Shown: positions 8,794-17,817 of the stretch, in pieces
Numbering within the stretch: the stretch's first letter is position 1
How the letters are laid out: every line of letters starts with the position of its first letter
Source: Spirosoma arboris
GTDB taxonomy: Bacteria > Bacteroidota > Bacteroidia > Cytophagales > Spirosomataceae
Length of the DNA stretch: 64,000 nt
Assembly (NCBI RefSeq): GCF_009754945.1
Contig: NZ_WPIN01000022.1
Span: forward strand, 90,681 to 154,680
Reading direction: 5' to 3'
Notes under the pieces: generated by a model
What the model saw: only the letters and a program-made list of their open reading frames with translations
Told to the model about the DNA's origin: nothing
The model's database searches: none
Translations under genes and position numbers: made by a program

Positions 8794-11700
8794 ATGAGGA
8801 CTCCTTTAATGCTTGCCAAATCCTTACTGCTATGTCTGCTCGTGCTATTCGGTGCGAGTCGGGTACGTGCACAAGATTCACTACGAATTACCGTTTCGGA
8901 GGGTACTAATATGGCACTAGCTCTATCACCCGATGGACAGTCGATTGTGATTGATATGCAGGGAACCATCTGGTTACTGTCCGCCAAAGGGGGTGTGGCC
9001 AAGACTTTAACGGATTTTCGGGATGATGCGCACCAACCCGCCTGGTCGCCCGATGGGAAGCGGATTGTATACTCATCGTTCAGGGATGGGACTTTTCACA
9101 TTTACAGCATTAAACCCGACGGGTCGGATTTACAAAAACACACAACTGGCGAATTTGACTATCGGGAACCCAGCTATTCTCCTGATGGAAGTAAACTGGT
9201 TTTTTCGTCGGATAAAGGCGGGAGTTATAACCTATGGGAACTGACCTTAAAAACACAGGCGCTGAAGCAACTTACTGAGCATGCGGGTAATGAGTATTCA
9301 CCATCGTACTCGCCCGATGGGAATCGAATTGCCTATGTTGTAACCCGCCCTGACGCGTCGGGACTGTATGTTTGGGAAGGTGGCAAGGAAACATTGATCT
9401 GGAAAACAACGGCAACACTAGGTCCTCCGGCCTGGGCGAAAGACGGCAACTCGTTAATTTTACAAACGGTTGCTGATGGGGCTACGACCTTGGTTGTTAA
9501 AGAACTAAAGGCAGATGCGGCTCCTAAAGTCATTTCCACAAAGGGTGAAGATGTATTTCCATTCCGTCCTTCCGTAGCCGCCGACGGGTCGATCTGGTAC
9601 ACAGCCGACGGAGCGATAAAGCACAAAACCGCCGATTTTGCTAAAACAGAAAAGCTGGCCTGGCAGGCCACGTTTGCGCTGAATCGCAAACCGTATACGC
9701 GCAAAAAATACCTGCTCGATAACCCCAAGCCACGTCCTGTCAAAGGTATTCGGGCACCAGTAGTTTCGCCAGATGGGAAAGCCGTTGTTTTTACCGCACT
9801 AGGCGATTTGTACTGGCTGGACATAGGTTTGTCGACCCCTCAGAAATTAACCAACGATTCCTTTATTGAGGCTGACCCCTGTTTCTCTCCTGATGGCCGG
9901 TTCCTGATTTTCACCTCCGACCGTTCGGGGGGTATTAATCTGTGGGCCAGAGACTTGAAAACGGGTCAGGATCGCCAACTGACGAATGGTACAGAGGAAA
10001 TTAATACCCCATCTTTTGCGCCCGATGGCAAACGTATTGCCTTTTTTATGCTCGACCGGGCAGCTTTCGGGCGGAGCGTATTGCACACTATCGCCTTCCC
10101 AACCTCAGAAGATCAGCCGTTTGCTGCACCCCAAAAAGTGTATGACGCACTCTTTGGTCCCGGCGTACCGAGTTGGTCGCCTGATGGCAAGCAAATCGCC
10201 GTTTCGGCGCTGGATATTTACTCCACCCGTTTCCGGGAGGGGTTGAATCAGTTTCTCATTATTCCAAGTCAGGGTGGAGGCAATGCGTTGGAAATGAAGC
10301 CTGATTCAGCCAATCAGACCATTAGTTTTCGGGGACGTAGCGGCCCTAGCTGGTCGCCCGATGGCAAATGGATGGCGTATGTACTCGATGGCAAGTTGTG
10401 GACATTGCCCGTTGCACCAGATGGCAAACAGACCGGTCCGGCCATTCAGCGTACGAAGACACTGGCAGACAATATGACCTGGACCGCCGATTCGAAAACG
10501 CTGGTGTACCTGGCTATCGATACGCTCAAGCAGATGGATATGACAACAGGCCGTGTTTCAACCATTCCGTTAGCGTTTACGTATCAGCCCAAATTGCCTA
10601 CAGAACCAACAATTATTCACGCGGGAAAACTCTTCGATGGAAAAACGAATAAGTATCAGGAAAACGTAGACATTATTCTGGCAGGTAGCCGAATTCAGGC
10701 GATCGAGCCACACAAGGCTGGCCGCAAAGGCAAACTGGTCGATGCTTCTAAACTTACCGTTATGCCTGGTCTGTGGGAAATGCACACCCACCAAACCATT
10801 TTATCGGGTGAAAAGCAGGGGCGTATCTGGTTGAGTCATGGTATTACCAGCATTCGCGAAACGGGCTCCGATCCGTATGATGCGCTGGAACGACGTGAAT
10901 CCTGGGATGCAGGTATCCGGCCGGGGCCGCGTTCGTTTTATACCGGCACCCTGAATGAAGGCTATCGACTTTATTATGGATTGGCCACGAGTATCCGAAG
11001 TGAAGAGCAACTGCGTATGGAGCTCGACAGGGCAAAGAAATTAGATTATGACCTACTGAAATGCTACGTCCGCTTACCCGATCGCTTGCAGCAACTAGCT
11101 GCCGATTTAGCGCATCAGATTGGCATACCGGTCACCTCGCACGAATTGTATCCAGCCGTGAAATACAATATCGATGGTGTTGAACACGCGTCTGCAACCA
11201 GTCGTCGGGGTTACTCGATGAAGCTGACATCGACCAACCACATCTACGCCGATGTCTTGAATCTGGTGGCGAAGTCGGGCATGAATATGACGCCTACAGC
11301 GAGTTTGCAGGGCGGTTTTTCGTTCCAGACTCGTCGTGACACGAGCCTGTTGAGCTACCCGCCATACACTCATTTTTACAATGAAACCTATCGTACCAAT
11401 CTGATGGCGCAGCAGCAAACGATGCGTCGGATGATGCCGGGAGCGATCGAGAATTTTAAAACGCTGGCCGGAAATGTGAAGAAATTCATTGATGCGGGCG
11501 GACGAATGACACCCGGCACCGACTCGCCCTTGATTCCCTATGGATTGAGTTTACAGGTCGAGCTGCAAAACTGGGTAGAAGGTGGCGTAACGCCTTTCGA
11601 GACCCTTCGCGGGGCTACTCTCTGGTCGGCAGAAGCGGCTGGTGTTGGCAACGATCTGGGTAGCATAGAGGTCGGTAAAGTAGCCGACATAATTGCCGTT

Positions 11701-11796
11701 GAAGGTGATCCACTAAACAAAATTCGAGACTCCATGAACGTTCGGTATACGGTTAAAAACGGGAACGTCTGGACATTAGCCGAGTTGTTGAAATAG
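8794..11796 (+). CDS. TolB-like beta-propeller fused to amidohydrolase
   Basis: A 1000-residue exported protein. The signal peptide (1-26) ends in VRAQ. Residues about 35-590 carry many WD40-like PD40 repeats of the form SPDGxxI (for example YSPDGSKLVFSSD and WSPDGKRIVYSS). Residues about 605-1000 are a metal-dependent amidohydrolase: PGLWEMHTH gives the first metal motif (H664, H666), followed by TSHELYP, GVEHASA and PGTDSPL. The C-terminal GSIEVGKVADIIAVEGDP is a classic amidohydrolase end. Such fusions are common secreted enzymes of Bacteroidota. The substrate is unknown; imidazolonepropionase-like and prolidase-like peptide cleavage are both possible. Confidence 0.87.
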   Translation: MRTPLMLAKSLLLCLLVLFGASRVRAQDSLRITVSEGTNMALALSPDGQSIVIDMQGTIWLLSAKGGVAKTLTDFRDDAHQPAWSPDGKRIVYSSFRDGTFHIYSIKPDGSDLQKHTTGEFDYREPSYSPDGSKLVFSSDKGGSYNLWELTLKTQALKQLTEHAGNEYSPSYSPDGNRIAYVVTRPDASGLYVWEGGKETLIWKTTATLGPPAWAKDGNSLILQTVADGATTLVVKELKADAAPKVISTKGEDVFPFRPSVAADGSIWYTADGAIKHKTADFAKTEKLAWQATFALNRKPYTRKKYLLDNPKPRPVKGIRAPVVSPDGKAVVFTALGDLYWLDIGLSTPQKLTNDSFIEADPCFSPDGRFLIFTSDRSGGINLWARDLKTGQDRQLTNGTEEINTPSFAPDGKRIAFFMLDRAAFGRSVLHTIAFPTSEDQPFAAPQKVYDALFGPGVPSWSPDGKQIAVSALDIYSTRFREGLNQFLIIPSQGGGNALEMKPDSANQTISFRGRSGPSWSPDGKWMAYVLDGKLWTLPVAPDGKQTGPAIQRTKTLADNMTWTADSKTLVYLAIDTLKQMDMTTGRVSTIPLAFTYQPKLPTEPTIIHAGKLFDGKTNKYQENVDIILAGSRIQAIEPHKAGRKGKLVDASKLTVMPGLWEMHTHQTILSGEKQGRIWLSHGITSIRETGSDPYDALERRESWDAGIRPGPRSFYTGTLNEGYRLYYGLATSIRSEEQLRMELDRAKKLDYDLLKCYVRLPDRLQQLAADLAHQIGIPVTSHELYPAVKYNIDGVEHASATSRRGYSMKLTSTNHIYADVLNLVAKSGMNMTPTASLQGGFSFQTRRDTSLLSYPPYTHFYNETYRTNLMAQQQTMRRMMPGAIENFKTLAGNVKKFIDAGGRMTPGTDSPLIPYGLSLQVELQNWVEGGVTPFETLRGATLWSAEAAGVGNDLGSIEVGKVADIIAVEGDPLNKIRDSMNVRYTVKNGNVWTLAELLK

Positions 11797-11809
11797 AGTT
11801 TTTAAACGC

Positions 11810-11853
11810 AGACGTGAACTGGCGCGGGTAAATACCTGCGCCAGTTCACGTCT
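11810..11853. terminator. 16-bp inverted repeat after the amidohydrolase fusion
   Basis: Perfect 16-bp arms (11810-11825 and 11838-11853) around a 12-base loop, 14 bases after the stop. There is no long T-run, so it may be a terminator-like dispersed dyad rather than a standard terminator. Confidence 0.6.
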
Positions 11854-11992
11854 ATTCTCGTGCCTGTAGTCAATCAATGACTGTCGTTGACACGCCTTAT
11901 CGTGCAGGTCGTCAAGATAATTTCCCCGAAGAATAGGTAAAGGCTATTTTTATGAATACCCATTGAGTCGGGTACTTTTCATAATCGCTCAT

Positions 11993-12469
11993 ATGCCTTT
12001 ATACACGTTAGCCATCAACGGAAAGAAATACCCGGTTAATGCCGATGCCCAGATGCCTTTGTTGTGGGCCATTCGGGAACTGGTTGGCCTTACCGGAACA
12101 AAATACGGATGCGGAATGGCTCAGTGTGGAGCTTGTACAGTACATCTCGCGGGTGCTCCTATACGCTCCTGTTCATTTCCCGTGTCTGCTGTATTGAATC
12201 AACCAATCACAACCATTGAAGGCATTTCGAAGGATAACTCTCATCCCGTGCAAAAAGCGTGGATTGCCGAACAAGTGCCTCAATGTGGATACTGCCAAAG
12301 CGGGCAAATCATGTCGGCCGTTGCTCTGTTGAAGACCAACCCCCACCCTACCGACGAAGACATCGACGCGGCCATGCAGGGGAATATCTGCCGCTGTGGC
12401 ACCTACCCAAGAATCCGAAAAGCGATTAAAATGGCTGCTGGTACACTCGCAAAAACCAATGGCCAATGA
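11993..12469 (+). CDS. 2Fe-2S subunit of a molybdenum hydroxylase (IorA-like)
   Basis: A 158-residue small subunit of the xanthine dehydrogenase family, close in design to isoquinoline 1-oxidoreductase alpha. The plant-type 2Fe-2S cluster ligands are C40, C45, C48 and C60, and the second cluster uses C98, C101, C133 and C135 (QCGYCQSGQ and NICRCGTYPR). It passes electrons away from the molybdenum site in the partner encoded next. An in-frame TTG at 11963 exists, but the ATG at 11993 begins MPLYTLAINGKKY, the normal family start. Its stop overlaps the next gene's start by 4 bases, so the two are translationally coupled. Confidence 0.92.
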   Translation: MPLYTLAINGKKYPVNADAQMPLLWAIRELVGLTGTKYGCGMAQCGACTVHLAGAPIRSCSFPVSAVLNQPITTIEGISKDNSHPVQKAWIAEQVPQCGYCQSGQIMSAVALLKTNPHPTDEDIDAAMQGNICRCGTYPRIRKAIKMAAGTLAKTNGQ

Positions 12470-14634
12470 AAAACAGTAGCGAGTTGTCGCGCCGAAAGTT
12501 TATCCAACAGGTGAGTCTGTCGGGCATAGCCTTAACGCTTGGAGCTTACTTTCCTGCTTCGGGTAAAACGGAGGTAGAAATTGTTAACGCCCAACTAGTA
12601 GACAAGGCGAGTACCGAACTACTCTCCTGGATTTCTATCGATACATCCGGCAAAGTGACCATCAGGAATCATCGCTCGGAAATGGGACAGGGTACATTCC
12701 AGGCAATTCCGCAAATGATTGCCGAAGAACTGGAAGTAAATCTGGATCAGGTTACCATTTTGTTCGCTCCGGCCAATCCCAAAAAATTTGGTCCTCAACC
12801 GCAGGAGGGAAGTTTTTCTATACGGGGCTGGTACAAACAACTGTTACAAGTCGGGGCTTCGGCCCGGGAAATGCTCATTGGCGTAGCTGCTAAACAATGG
12901 GCCGTTGACCCTTCAGACTGTTATGCGCAGAACGGCCAGGTAATTCATCGTTCGTCTGGCAAAAAGCTTGGTTACGGGCTGCTTGTTGAAGAAGCTTCTA
13001 CATTGCCACCCCCTCAAAACGTGCCGTTAAAAAGTCGGAAGGACTATAAAATTATTGGAAAGTCGCTACCCCGGCAAGATATTCCACTGAAAATCAATGG
13101 CACTGCTCAGTTCGGGCTGGACAAAAAAGTGCCGGGTATGTTATACGCGGTGGTTGAGCGGAGTCCTCGATTTCGCGGAAAAGTCATACGGTTTGACGAT
13201 TCAAAAACGAAAGCAGTAGCAGGTGTAAAGAACGTCTTCATGGTACAACGCGCTGTTTTCGGTAATCTGACTGAAGGTGTTGCCGTAGTAGCCAATTCAC
13301 TCTGGGCGGCCATGCAGGGACGAAAATTGCTGACCGTAGAGTGGGACGATTCGGGCTTTGATCACCTGGATTCCGACCAACTAGCCTCGCAGATGCGAGC
13401 AAACCTCGGAAAACCCGGCCCTTCCCAAAAATTTGAAGCTGCCTGGCAAACCTCTGCGAAAAAAATTGACGCGATTTATGAAACGCCTTATCAATCGCAT
13501 AGCTGTATGGAACCCCTCAATTGCATTGCTCACGTGCAGGACAATCGCATTGACATCTGGGGGCCAATTCAGGAAGCGAACTGGATTCAAGCCGATTTGA
13601 GTGATCGAATGGGCATTCCGAAAGAAAATGTAACCGTCAATATGACTTTTCTGGGTGGAGGCTTTGGTCGCAAAGGATTTACCGACTATCCGCACGAAGC
13701 AGCGCTAATCTCGAAAACCATGAAAGCGCCTGTTCAGGTGGTATGGACGCGAGAAGACGATATGCGTACGGGGCCATTTCGAACCGGTGCCTTTTATGCC
13801 TGCAAGGGTGGTGTTGACAGTACTGGCCAAATCCTTGCTTTTCAGATGATAACGGCGGCTCAGTGGATTGGGCAGGAATGGAGCCCTAAACCTTATCCTG
13901 ACCCGGAACCGCCTTCCTATAATAACGGCAATACAGAAGGAATGCTACATCCTTATCTTAAAGCTATTCCGCATTATAGCTTCGGTGGTGTGGGAACCCG
14001 CGCACCCATACCCGTACTATGGTGGCGATCTGTGTATGCCTCTACCAACGGCTTTGCGGCCGAGAGCTTTATCGATGAACTTGCTCACTTAGCTGGACAA
14101 GACCCATTAGCTTTCCGTCGAAACCATTTGCCTGACAAACGTTACCAGGACATCGTTGATCAACTGGAAATGATCAGTGGCTGGAAATCAAGAGGTAAAA
14201 ACGCCGGTTGGGGAATAGCTATTACAGAATGCTTCAGTGGAATCTGCGGACATATCGTTCAGGTTTCACGTAAGGCAGATGGAAAACTTAAGATTGATAA
14301 AGTGATTGCACTGATCGATTGTGGCTGGTATGTAAACCCGGATATCATCCGCGCTCAGGTAGAAGGAAGTATCATTATGGGGCTGGGAGCGGCTATTAAA
14401 CATGCGACCACTTTTAAAGACGGGAAGGCCGTGGAGCAAAACTTTAATACTTACGAAATGCCACGGATGACCGACACTCCAGAAATCGAGGTGCATATCA
14501 TGGAAAATGATGAAAAAGCCGGTGGCGTGGGCGAACCCGGATTACCGCCCTTCGCACCCGCTTTGTGCAATGCAATTTTTGACCTGACGGGCAAGCGAAT
14601 ACGTACCTTACCCTTTAAGCTGGAAGACGTATAG
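12466..14634 (+). CDS. Molybdopterin-binding subunit of a molybdenum hydroxylase (IorB-like)
   Basis: A 722-residue large subunit of the xanthine dehydrogenase family in the IorB-like class. The N-terminus has a twin-arginine signal (SRRKFIQQ, R9-R10, then a hydrophobic stretch), so the folded enzyme is sent to the periplasm and would carry the small subunit with it. Cofactor-binding segments include NHRSEMGQGTFQ and FLGGGFGRKGF, and the catalytic glutamate is E690 in GGVGEPGLPP. It probably hydroxylates an aldehyde or N-heterocycle using water. No FAD subunit, cytochrome partner or XdhC-type maturation gene is adjacent, so the electron acceptor is encoded elsewhere. A hairpin follows the stop. 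Confidence 0.92.
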   Translation: MKNSSELSRRKFIQQVSLSGIALTLGAYFPASGKTEVEIVNAQLVDKASTELLSWISIDTSGKVTIRNHRSEMGQGTFQAIPQMIAEELEVNLDQVTILFAPANPKKFGPQPQEGSFSIRGWYKQLLQVGASAREMLIGVAAKQWAVDPSDCYAQNGQVIHRSSGKKLGYGLLVEEASTLPPPQNVPLKSRKDYKIIGKSLPRQDIPLKINGTAQFGLDKKVPGMLYAVVERSPRFRGKVIRFDDSKTKAVAGVKNVFMVQRAVFGNLTEGVAVVANSLWAAMQGRKLLTVEWDDSGFDHLDSDQLASQMRANLGKPGPSQKFEAAWQTSAKKIDAIYETPYQSHSCMEPLNCIAHVQDNRIDIWGPIQEANWIQADLSDRMGIPKENVTVNMTFLGGGFGRKGFTDYPHEAALISKTMKAPVQVVWTREDDMRTGPFRTGAFYACKGGVDSTGQILAFQMITAAQWIGQEWSPKPYPDPEPPSYNNGNTEGMLHPYLKAIPHYSFGGVGTRAPIPVLWWRSVYASTNGFAAESFIDELAHLAGQDPLAFRRNHLPDKRYQDIVDQLEMISGWKSRGKNAGWGIAITECFSGICGHIVQVSRKADGKLKIDKVIALIDCGWYVNPDIIRAQVEGSIIMGLGAAIKHATTFKDGKAVEQNFNTYEMPRMTDTPEIEVHIMENDEKAGGVGEPGLPPFAPALCNAIFDLTGKRIRTLPFKLEDV

Positions 14635-14639
14635 ATTAT

Positions 14640-14665
14640 CATGGTCTGTGAGGACACAGACCATG
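14640..14665. terminator. Hairpin after the molybdenum hydroxylase operon
   Basis: Perfect 11-bp stem (CATGGTCTGTG / CACAGACCATG) with a 4-base loop, 5 bases after the stop. It can serve both this operon and the convergent serine hydrolase gene. Confidence 0.7.
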
Positions 14666-14687
14666 GAATTAGATCATGTAGTCAGCG

Positions 14688-15797
14688 TTATTTTCCGCTA
14701 ACTGTTTTTCCTGTTGCAGAACGTAGATACAGAGCTGCGATTTCCTTGGCGATACTTTCGGGATTTGCTTCTTCACCATTCGTCAGGACAATAACAGAAA
14801 GGCCAGCTTGTGGAAAACGGGCGTATTCTGTCCGAAAACCAGGCAGTGAACCACCGTGATGAATCCATTGTGTTCCCAGAAACGAATCAATCCGCCAGCC
14901 TAACCCGTAGGGGTAAGGAGTGCCATCTTTGAGTACAAACGGAGTCAACATCTGTTTCTGGCTGGCTTCTGTCAAAAATTTGGTGGTGTACAACGCGGCA
15001 TCCCATTTCGCCAAATCCAGTACCGTCGACAAAAAGGCACCGCTGGGCCGTAGAGCCCGGTAAGCCAGCGCGCGCTGAAGGTGGTCCTTGTCCCATTCAT
15101 AGCCGTCGACTCGATTGGGTACGATTTCGCTGAGCGTTGTAGTACGAGTGGCGGCCATGCCTACCGGCGTAAAAACCCGTTGTTTCAAAAAGATTTCCCA
15201 GGGCTGGCCCGAGACTTTACGGATGATGTCGGCCAAAGCAAAATAGCCTACATTGCAGTACTGCCATTTCGTGCCAATCGGGAACTGTAAAGGCAACGGG
15301 AACGCCGATTGCACCACAACAGAATCGGGCTGAATCTTTGCCGGATCAAACGCAGGAGCCTCCCGAACGATCCCAGATGTATGCGACAATAAATGACGTA
15401 AGGTAATTCCCTGCCAGATTTGGGGTGCCTGCGGATAGTATTTATGAATGTCATCGTCAAGGGTTAGTTTACCTTCCTGCGCCAGGATCAGAATACCTGT
15501 CGCAAGAAACTGCTTGCTAACCGACGCAATGGCATACACGCTTTGCGGAGTCGCAGGTACATTCAGTTCGACATTGGCCAGACCGTACCCTTTGGCCAGT
15601 GTTACATTTCCCTGGCGAACAACCGCAATCGAAACACCCTGAATATGCTTGCTAGCCATGTGGGTTTTCACAATCGCATCCACACTGTCCGCAGAAACCT
15701 GATTGACAGACTGCGCCCATCCCCAATGTTGAAAGAGGAGCAATACGATAGCTGAAAGCAGATGGATACGGTACTTTGGGAAAGTGAGGAGGGCCAT
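14688..15797 (-). CDS. Serine hydrolase of the class C beta-lactamase/PBP family
   Basis: A 369-residue exported protein (signal peptide about 1-29, cut after GWAQ). It has the three active-site motifs of the family: SVSK (S92-K95), YCN (Y180-N182) and HHGGSLPGF near 315. In this family these motifs belong to esterases, D-aminopeptidases and true AmpC enzymes; the HxGG third motif, rather than KTG, points to an esterase or peptidase. It converges with the molybdenum hydroxylase operon. Confidence 0.86.
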   Translation of the reverse strand: MALLTFPKYRIHLLSAIVLLLFQHWGWAQSVNQVSADSVDAIVKTHMASKHIQGVSIAVVRQGNVTLAKGYGLANVELNVPATPQSVYAIASVSKQFLATGILILAQEGKLTLDDDIHKYYPQAPQIWQGITLRHLLSHTSGIVREAPAFDPAKIQPDSVVVQSAFPLPLQFPIGTKWQYCNVGYFALADIIRKVSGQPWEIFLKQRVFTPVGMAATRTTTLSEIVPNRVDGYEWDKDHLQRALAYRALRPSGAFLSTVLDLAKWDAALYTTKFLTEASQKQMLTPFVLKDGTPYPYGLGWRIDSFLGTQWIHHGGSLPGFRTEYARFPQAGLSVIVLTNGEEANPESIAKEIAALYLRSATGKTVSGK

Positions 15798-15944
15798 AGA
15801 GCGTGAAGAGGAAGTGAAGGTTGTAGTTCAGTAAAGTTAACGCTCAGAGAAGAGATAAACCACCCGAGTTTCTGCTTTTGCCGGCTATAACCGATCAAAT
15901 GAACGTAACTAACCTTATTCTCCATGGCTTTACGCTGCTGCGAC

Positions 15945-15972
15945 AGGCTTTCGATAGCGCTATCGAAAGCCT
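15945..15972. repeat. Perfect 28-bp palindrome
   Basis: The half-site AGGCTTTCGATAGC is followed at once by its exact complement, with no spacer. It begins 10 bases after the end of the sigma factor gene. It may form a terminator hairpin for that gene or be a binding site for a dimeric protein. Confidence 0.65.
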
Positions 15973-15982
15973 AATTCGGCAA

Positions 15983-16531
15983 TCATTTTTTACTAGCTTT
16001 TCGGGCTTGCTGAAGACACTTGTATTTCTGATTCTGAGCGGAATGGACACTCGCATAACCGTCGTCCTCAACAATATTGGCAATCTTTTTTCGACCAAAA
16101 AAAATGGCGGCTAGTAATGCCTGACAACGGATGGTTAGCTGTGCTAAAATCGCCAGTACTCTTTCGTAAGCTGATGGTGGCGTTTCCAGTTCGGTAGGCG
16201 CTACTACACTACACGTTTCGTCTGCATCTTCCAGGCTCGTCCAGCGAGCCGACTTTTTTAGCTGTTTGAGCCATAAGTTCTTACTAATGGAAAACACATA
16301 AGTTTTTAAGGAAGAGGTCAGCAGGAAATCAGGAGCCTCAAGGTTGGTTAGTAAAATCAACAACGTCTCTTGAAACAGGTCTTTTGCTTCATCCTGATTA
16401 CCGCTATTTTGAACGACAAAACGCTCTATCGACGGATAACACTGTCGATAAAGCATGTCAAAACCTTGATTGTTACCCATCCGCAACTGATTGAGCAGTT
16501 GGGTATCTGGAGAGTCAGCTAGCATAGGCAT
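15983..16531 (-). CDS. Sigma-70 family RNA polymerase sigma factor (ECF type)
   Basis: A protein of about 182 residues with region 2 (FDMLYRQCYPSIERFV and DEAKDLFQETLLILL) and a region 4-like helix-turn-helix toward the end (KKIANIVEDDGYASVHSAQN). Region 4 is short and diverged. No anti-sigma gene is adjacent, so control differs from the usual SigW/RsiW arrangement. The ATG at 16531 is preferred because an upstream in-frame start at 16570 would put codons inside a long inverted repeat. Confidence 0.75.
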   Translation of the reverse strand: MPMLADSPDTQLLNQLRMGNNQGFDMLYRQCYPSIERFVVQNSGNQDEAKDLFQETLLILLTNLEAPDFLLTSSLKTYVFSISKNLWLKQLKKSARWTSLEDADETCSVVAPTELETPPSAYERVLAILAQLTIRCQALLAAIFFGRKKIANIVEDDGYASVHSAQNQKYKCLQQARKASKK

Positions 16532-16547
16532 GATGAAAATTAAATTT

Positions 16548-16616
16548 AACCACAGCCGTACAGAGAACACAGAATTTTTTAAACTTTTTCGTTGTGTTCT
16601 CTGTACGGCTGTGGTT
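16548..16616. repeat. 24-bp inverted repeat of the GAGAACACAG family
   Basis: Perfect 24-bp arms at 16548-16571 and 16593-16616 with a 21-base loop. The outer arm overlaps the stop codon of the 62-residue gene, so it likely ends that transcript. It also forms the region just upstream of the sigma factor start. The shared core AGAGAACACA recurs at 48180-48233. Confidence 0.75.
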
Positions 16617-16803
16617 AGTCTAGCTTCGAAACTGGTCGAATCATTCGAAAAATGCTATAAACCACGCTGGTTGTCACACACAAAGGGCAAATGCCAAACC
16701 GAAAAAAGAACAGCCCAACTTTCTTGTACCAAGGCAAATGAATGGGCGTAATCGGACAACTGACGCCGTCGCCTTCGTATTCCTGAATGTTCCAGATATT
16801 CAT
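16615..16803 (-). CDS. Small hypothetical protein
   Basis: A 62-residue protein, MNIWNIQEYEGDG followed by a hydrophobic stretch about residues 27-50 that contains CPLC. No known family is recognised. It starts 12 bases after the stop of a tiny hydrophobic gene on the same strand and ends inside an inverted repeat, an arrangement that supports a real two-gene unit. A competing reading frame (16655-16846) is arginine-rich and less convincing. Confidence 0.45.
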   Translation of the reverse strand: MNIWNIQEYEGDGVSCPITPIHLPWYKKVGLFFFRFGICPLCVTTSVVYSIFRMIRPVSKLD

Positions 16804-16815
16804 AGCTGTGTTTGG

Positions 16816-16902
16816 CTAGGCCCGACCGAAGAGCATGTAGATACAACAGGTAGTCATCAATAAGGCCGCGATAATAAGGATGAATTTCGTGCTGGATTTC
16901 AT
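16816..16902 (-). CDS. Tiny hydrophobic peptide
   Basis: A 28-residue open frame starting MKSSTKFILIIAALLMTTCC, with charged residues then a single membrane segment. It could be a small membrane protein or a short lipoprotein-like peptide. It is just upstream of the 62-residue gene. The short length leaves real doubt; support is the membrane-protein-like composition and the neat spacing. Confidence 0.35.
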   Translation of the reverse strand: MKSSTKFILIIAALLMTTCCIYMLFGRA

Positions 16903-16988
16903 AAGAGACAATTGGTTTGTTTCTTATTAATACTCCGCTTGACTATTTATCACCTGCCTACCCATAGTTTATTTTCTGCTCGTCATTT

Positions 16989-17804
16989 CTAAACGTTCTG
17001 TTGAGAATGACCATATCGTTCTGCCAAATAAATCGCCCAAGTCTGAGTACCTGTAGCGCTTTCCGAGCAGGTAGCAAATCCCTGGGCGAAGCTCTTCATT
17101 ACTAACCCAACGGTCGGAATCGGTATAATTGGTTTGGAAATCTTCTGGTAGTGCATCCAGAGTTGAGCCAATGTTCCTGCATCGTAGACCTGAAGACCAC
17201 CCAGATTTAGTATCATTTGCTGGCTTCCTGCCTGCGCCAGTCGATACAACTCATGCGCTACAGCTTCAACCTGAATGGGCTGAATGAGCAGCTTTTTTGG
17301 GACAAAACCAATCGGGAAGCGCAGCAGTTTGCTCAGCACAAAATCGACGAAATTATGAAACTGGGTCGCGCGCAGAATTGTGTAGGGTATTCGACTTTCC
17401 CGAATCAACGTTTCGGCATTGAACTTGGCTTGATAATAACTGTAGGGAATTTTATCGACGCCAACGATTGAGCTGTAAATCAGTTGCTTTACATCCGACT
17501 GTTTAACCGCATTCAGTAAATTACGGGTGATCACGACCTCCGCCGATTCGCTCCCTATTTTTCCCTGACCACTGGCTAAATGAAAAACGGTATCGACGCC
17601 CACCAATGCTGTTGTGAGCCCTTCACCTGTAAACAAATCAATATGTGCCCATGGCAAATCAGATGCCTGATTGACAGTACTATACGCATCCTTCTTGAGT
17701 TGATTACGACTGCCGATCTGGAAGCTTACATGATTCTTTTGTAGTTCATTAACGACCGCCGAACCCAATACGCCTGAACCGCCGATTACTAATACTTTCT
17801 TCAT
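16989..17804 (-). CDS. NAD(P)H-binding atypical SDR (NmrA/epimerase-like)
   Basis: A 271-residue protein with an N-terminal Rossmann fold: KVLVIGGSGVLGSAVV carries the GxxGxxG nucleotide-binding motif at residues 8-14. VFHLASGQG and ILRATQFHNFVD are typical of NmrA-like and ybjT-like atypical SDRs. No YxxxK catalytic pair is obvious beyond SYYQAKFNAE, which may serve. ECF41 sigma factors are known to sit beside carboxymuconolactone decarboxylases, oxidoreductases or epimerases of this kind. It is the second gene after an ECF41-type promoter, 13 bases downstream of the membrane protein gene. Confidence 0.82.
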   Translation of the reverse strand: MKKVLVIGGSGVLGSAVVNELQKNHVSFQIGSRNQLKKDAYSTVNQASDLPWAHIDLFTGEGLTTALVGVDTVFHLASGQGKIGSESAEVVITRNLLNAVKQSDVKQLIYSSIVGVDKIPYSYYQAKFNAETLIRESRIPYTILRATQFHNFVDFVLSKLLRFPIGFVPKKLLIQPIQVEAVAHELYRLAQAGSQQMILNLGGLQVYDAGTLAQLWMHYQKISKPIIPIPTVGLVMKSFAQGFATCSESATGTQTWAIYLAERYGHSQQNV

Positions 17805-17817
17805 GATTTACAGCTAA

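Noticed and set aside
14688..15797. AmpC-type antibiotic resistance for the serine hydrolase genes
   Set aside because: Both serine hydrolases have HxGG rather than KTG as third motif, which suits esterases or peptidases better.
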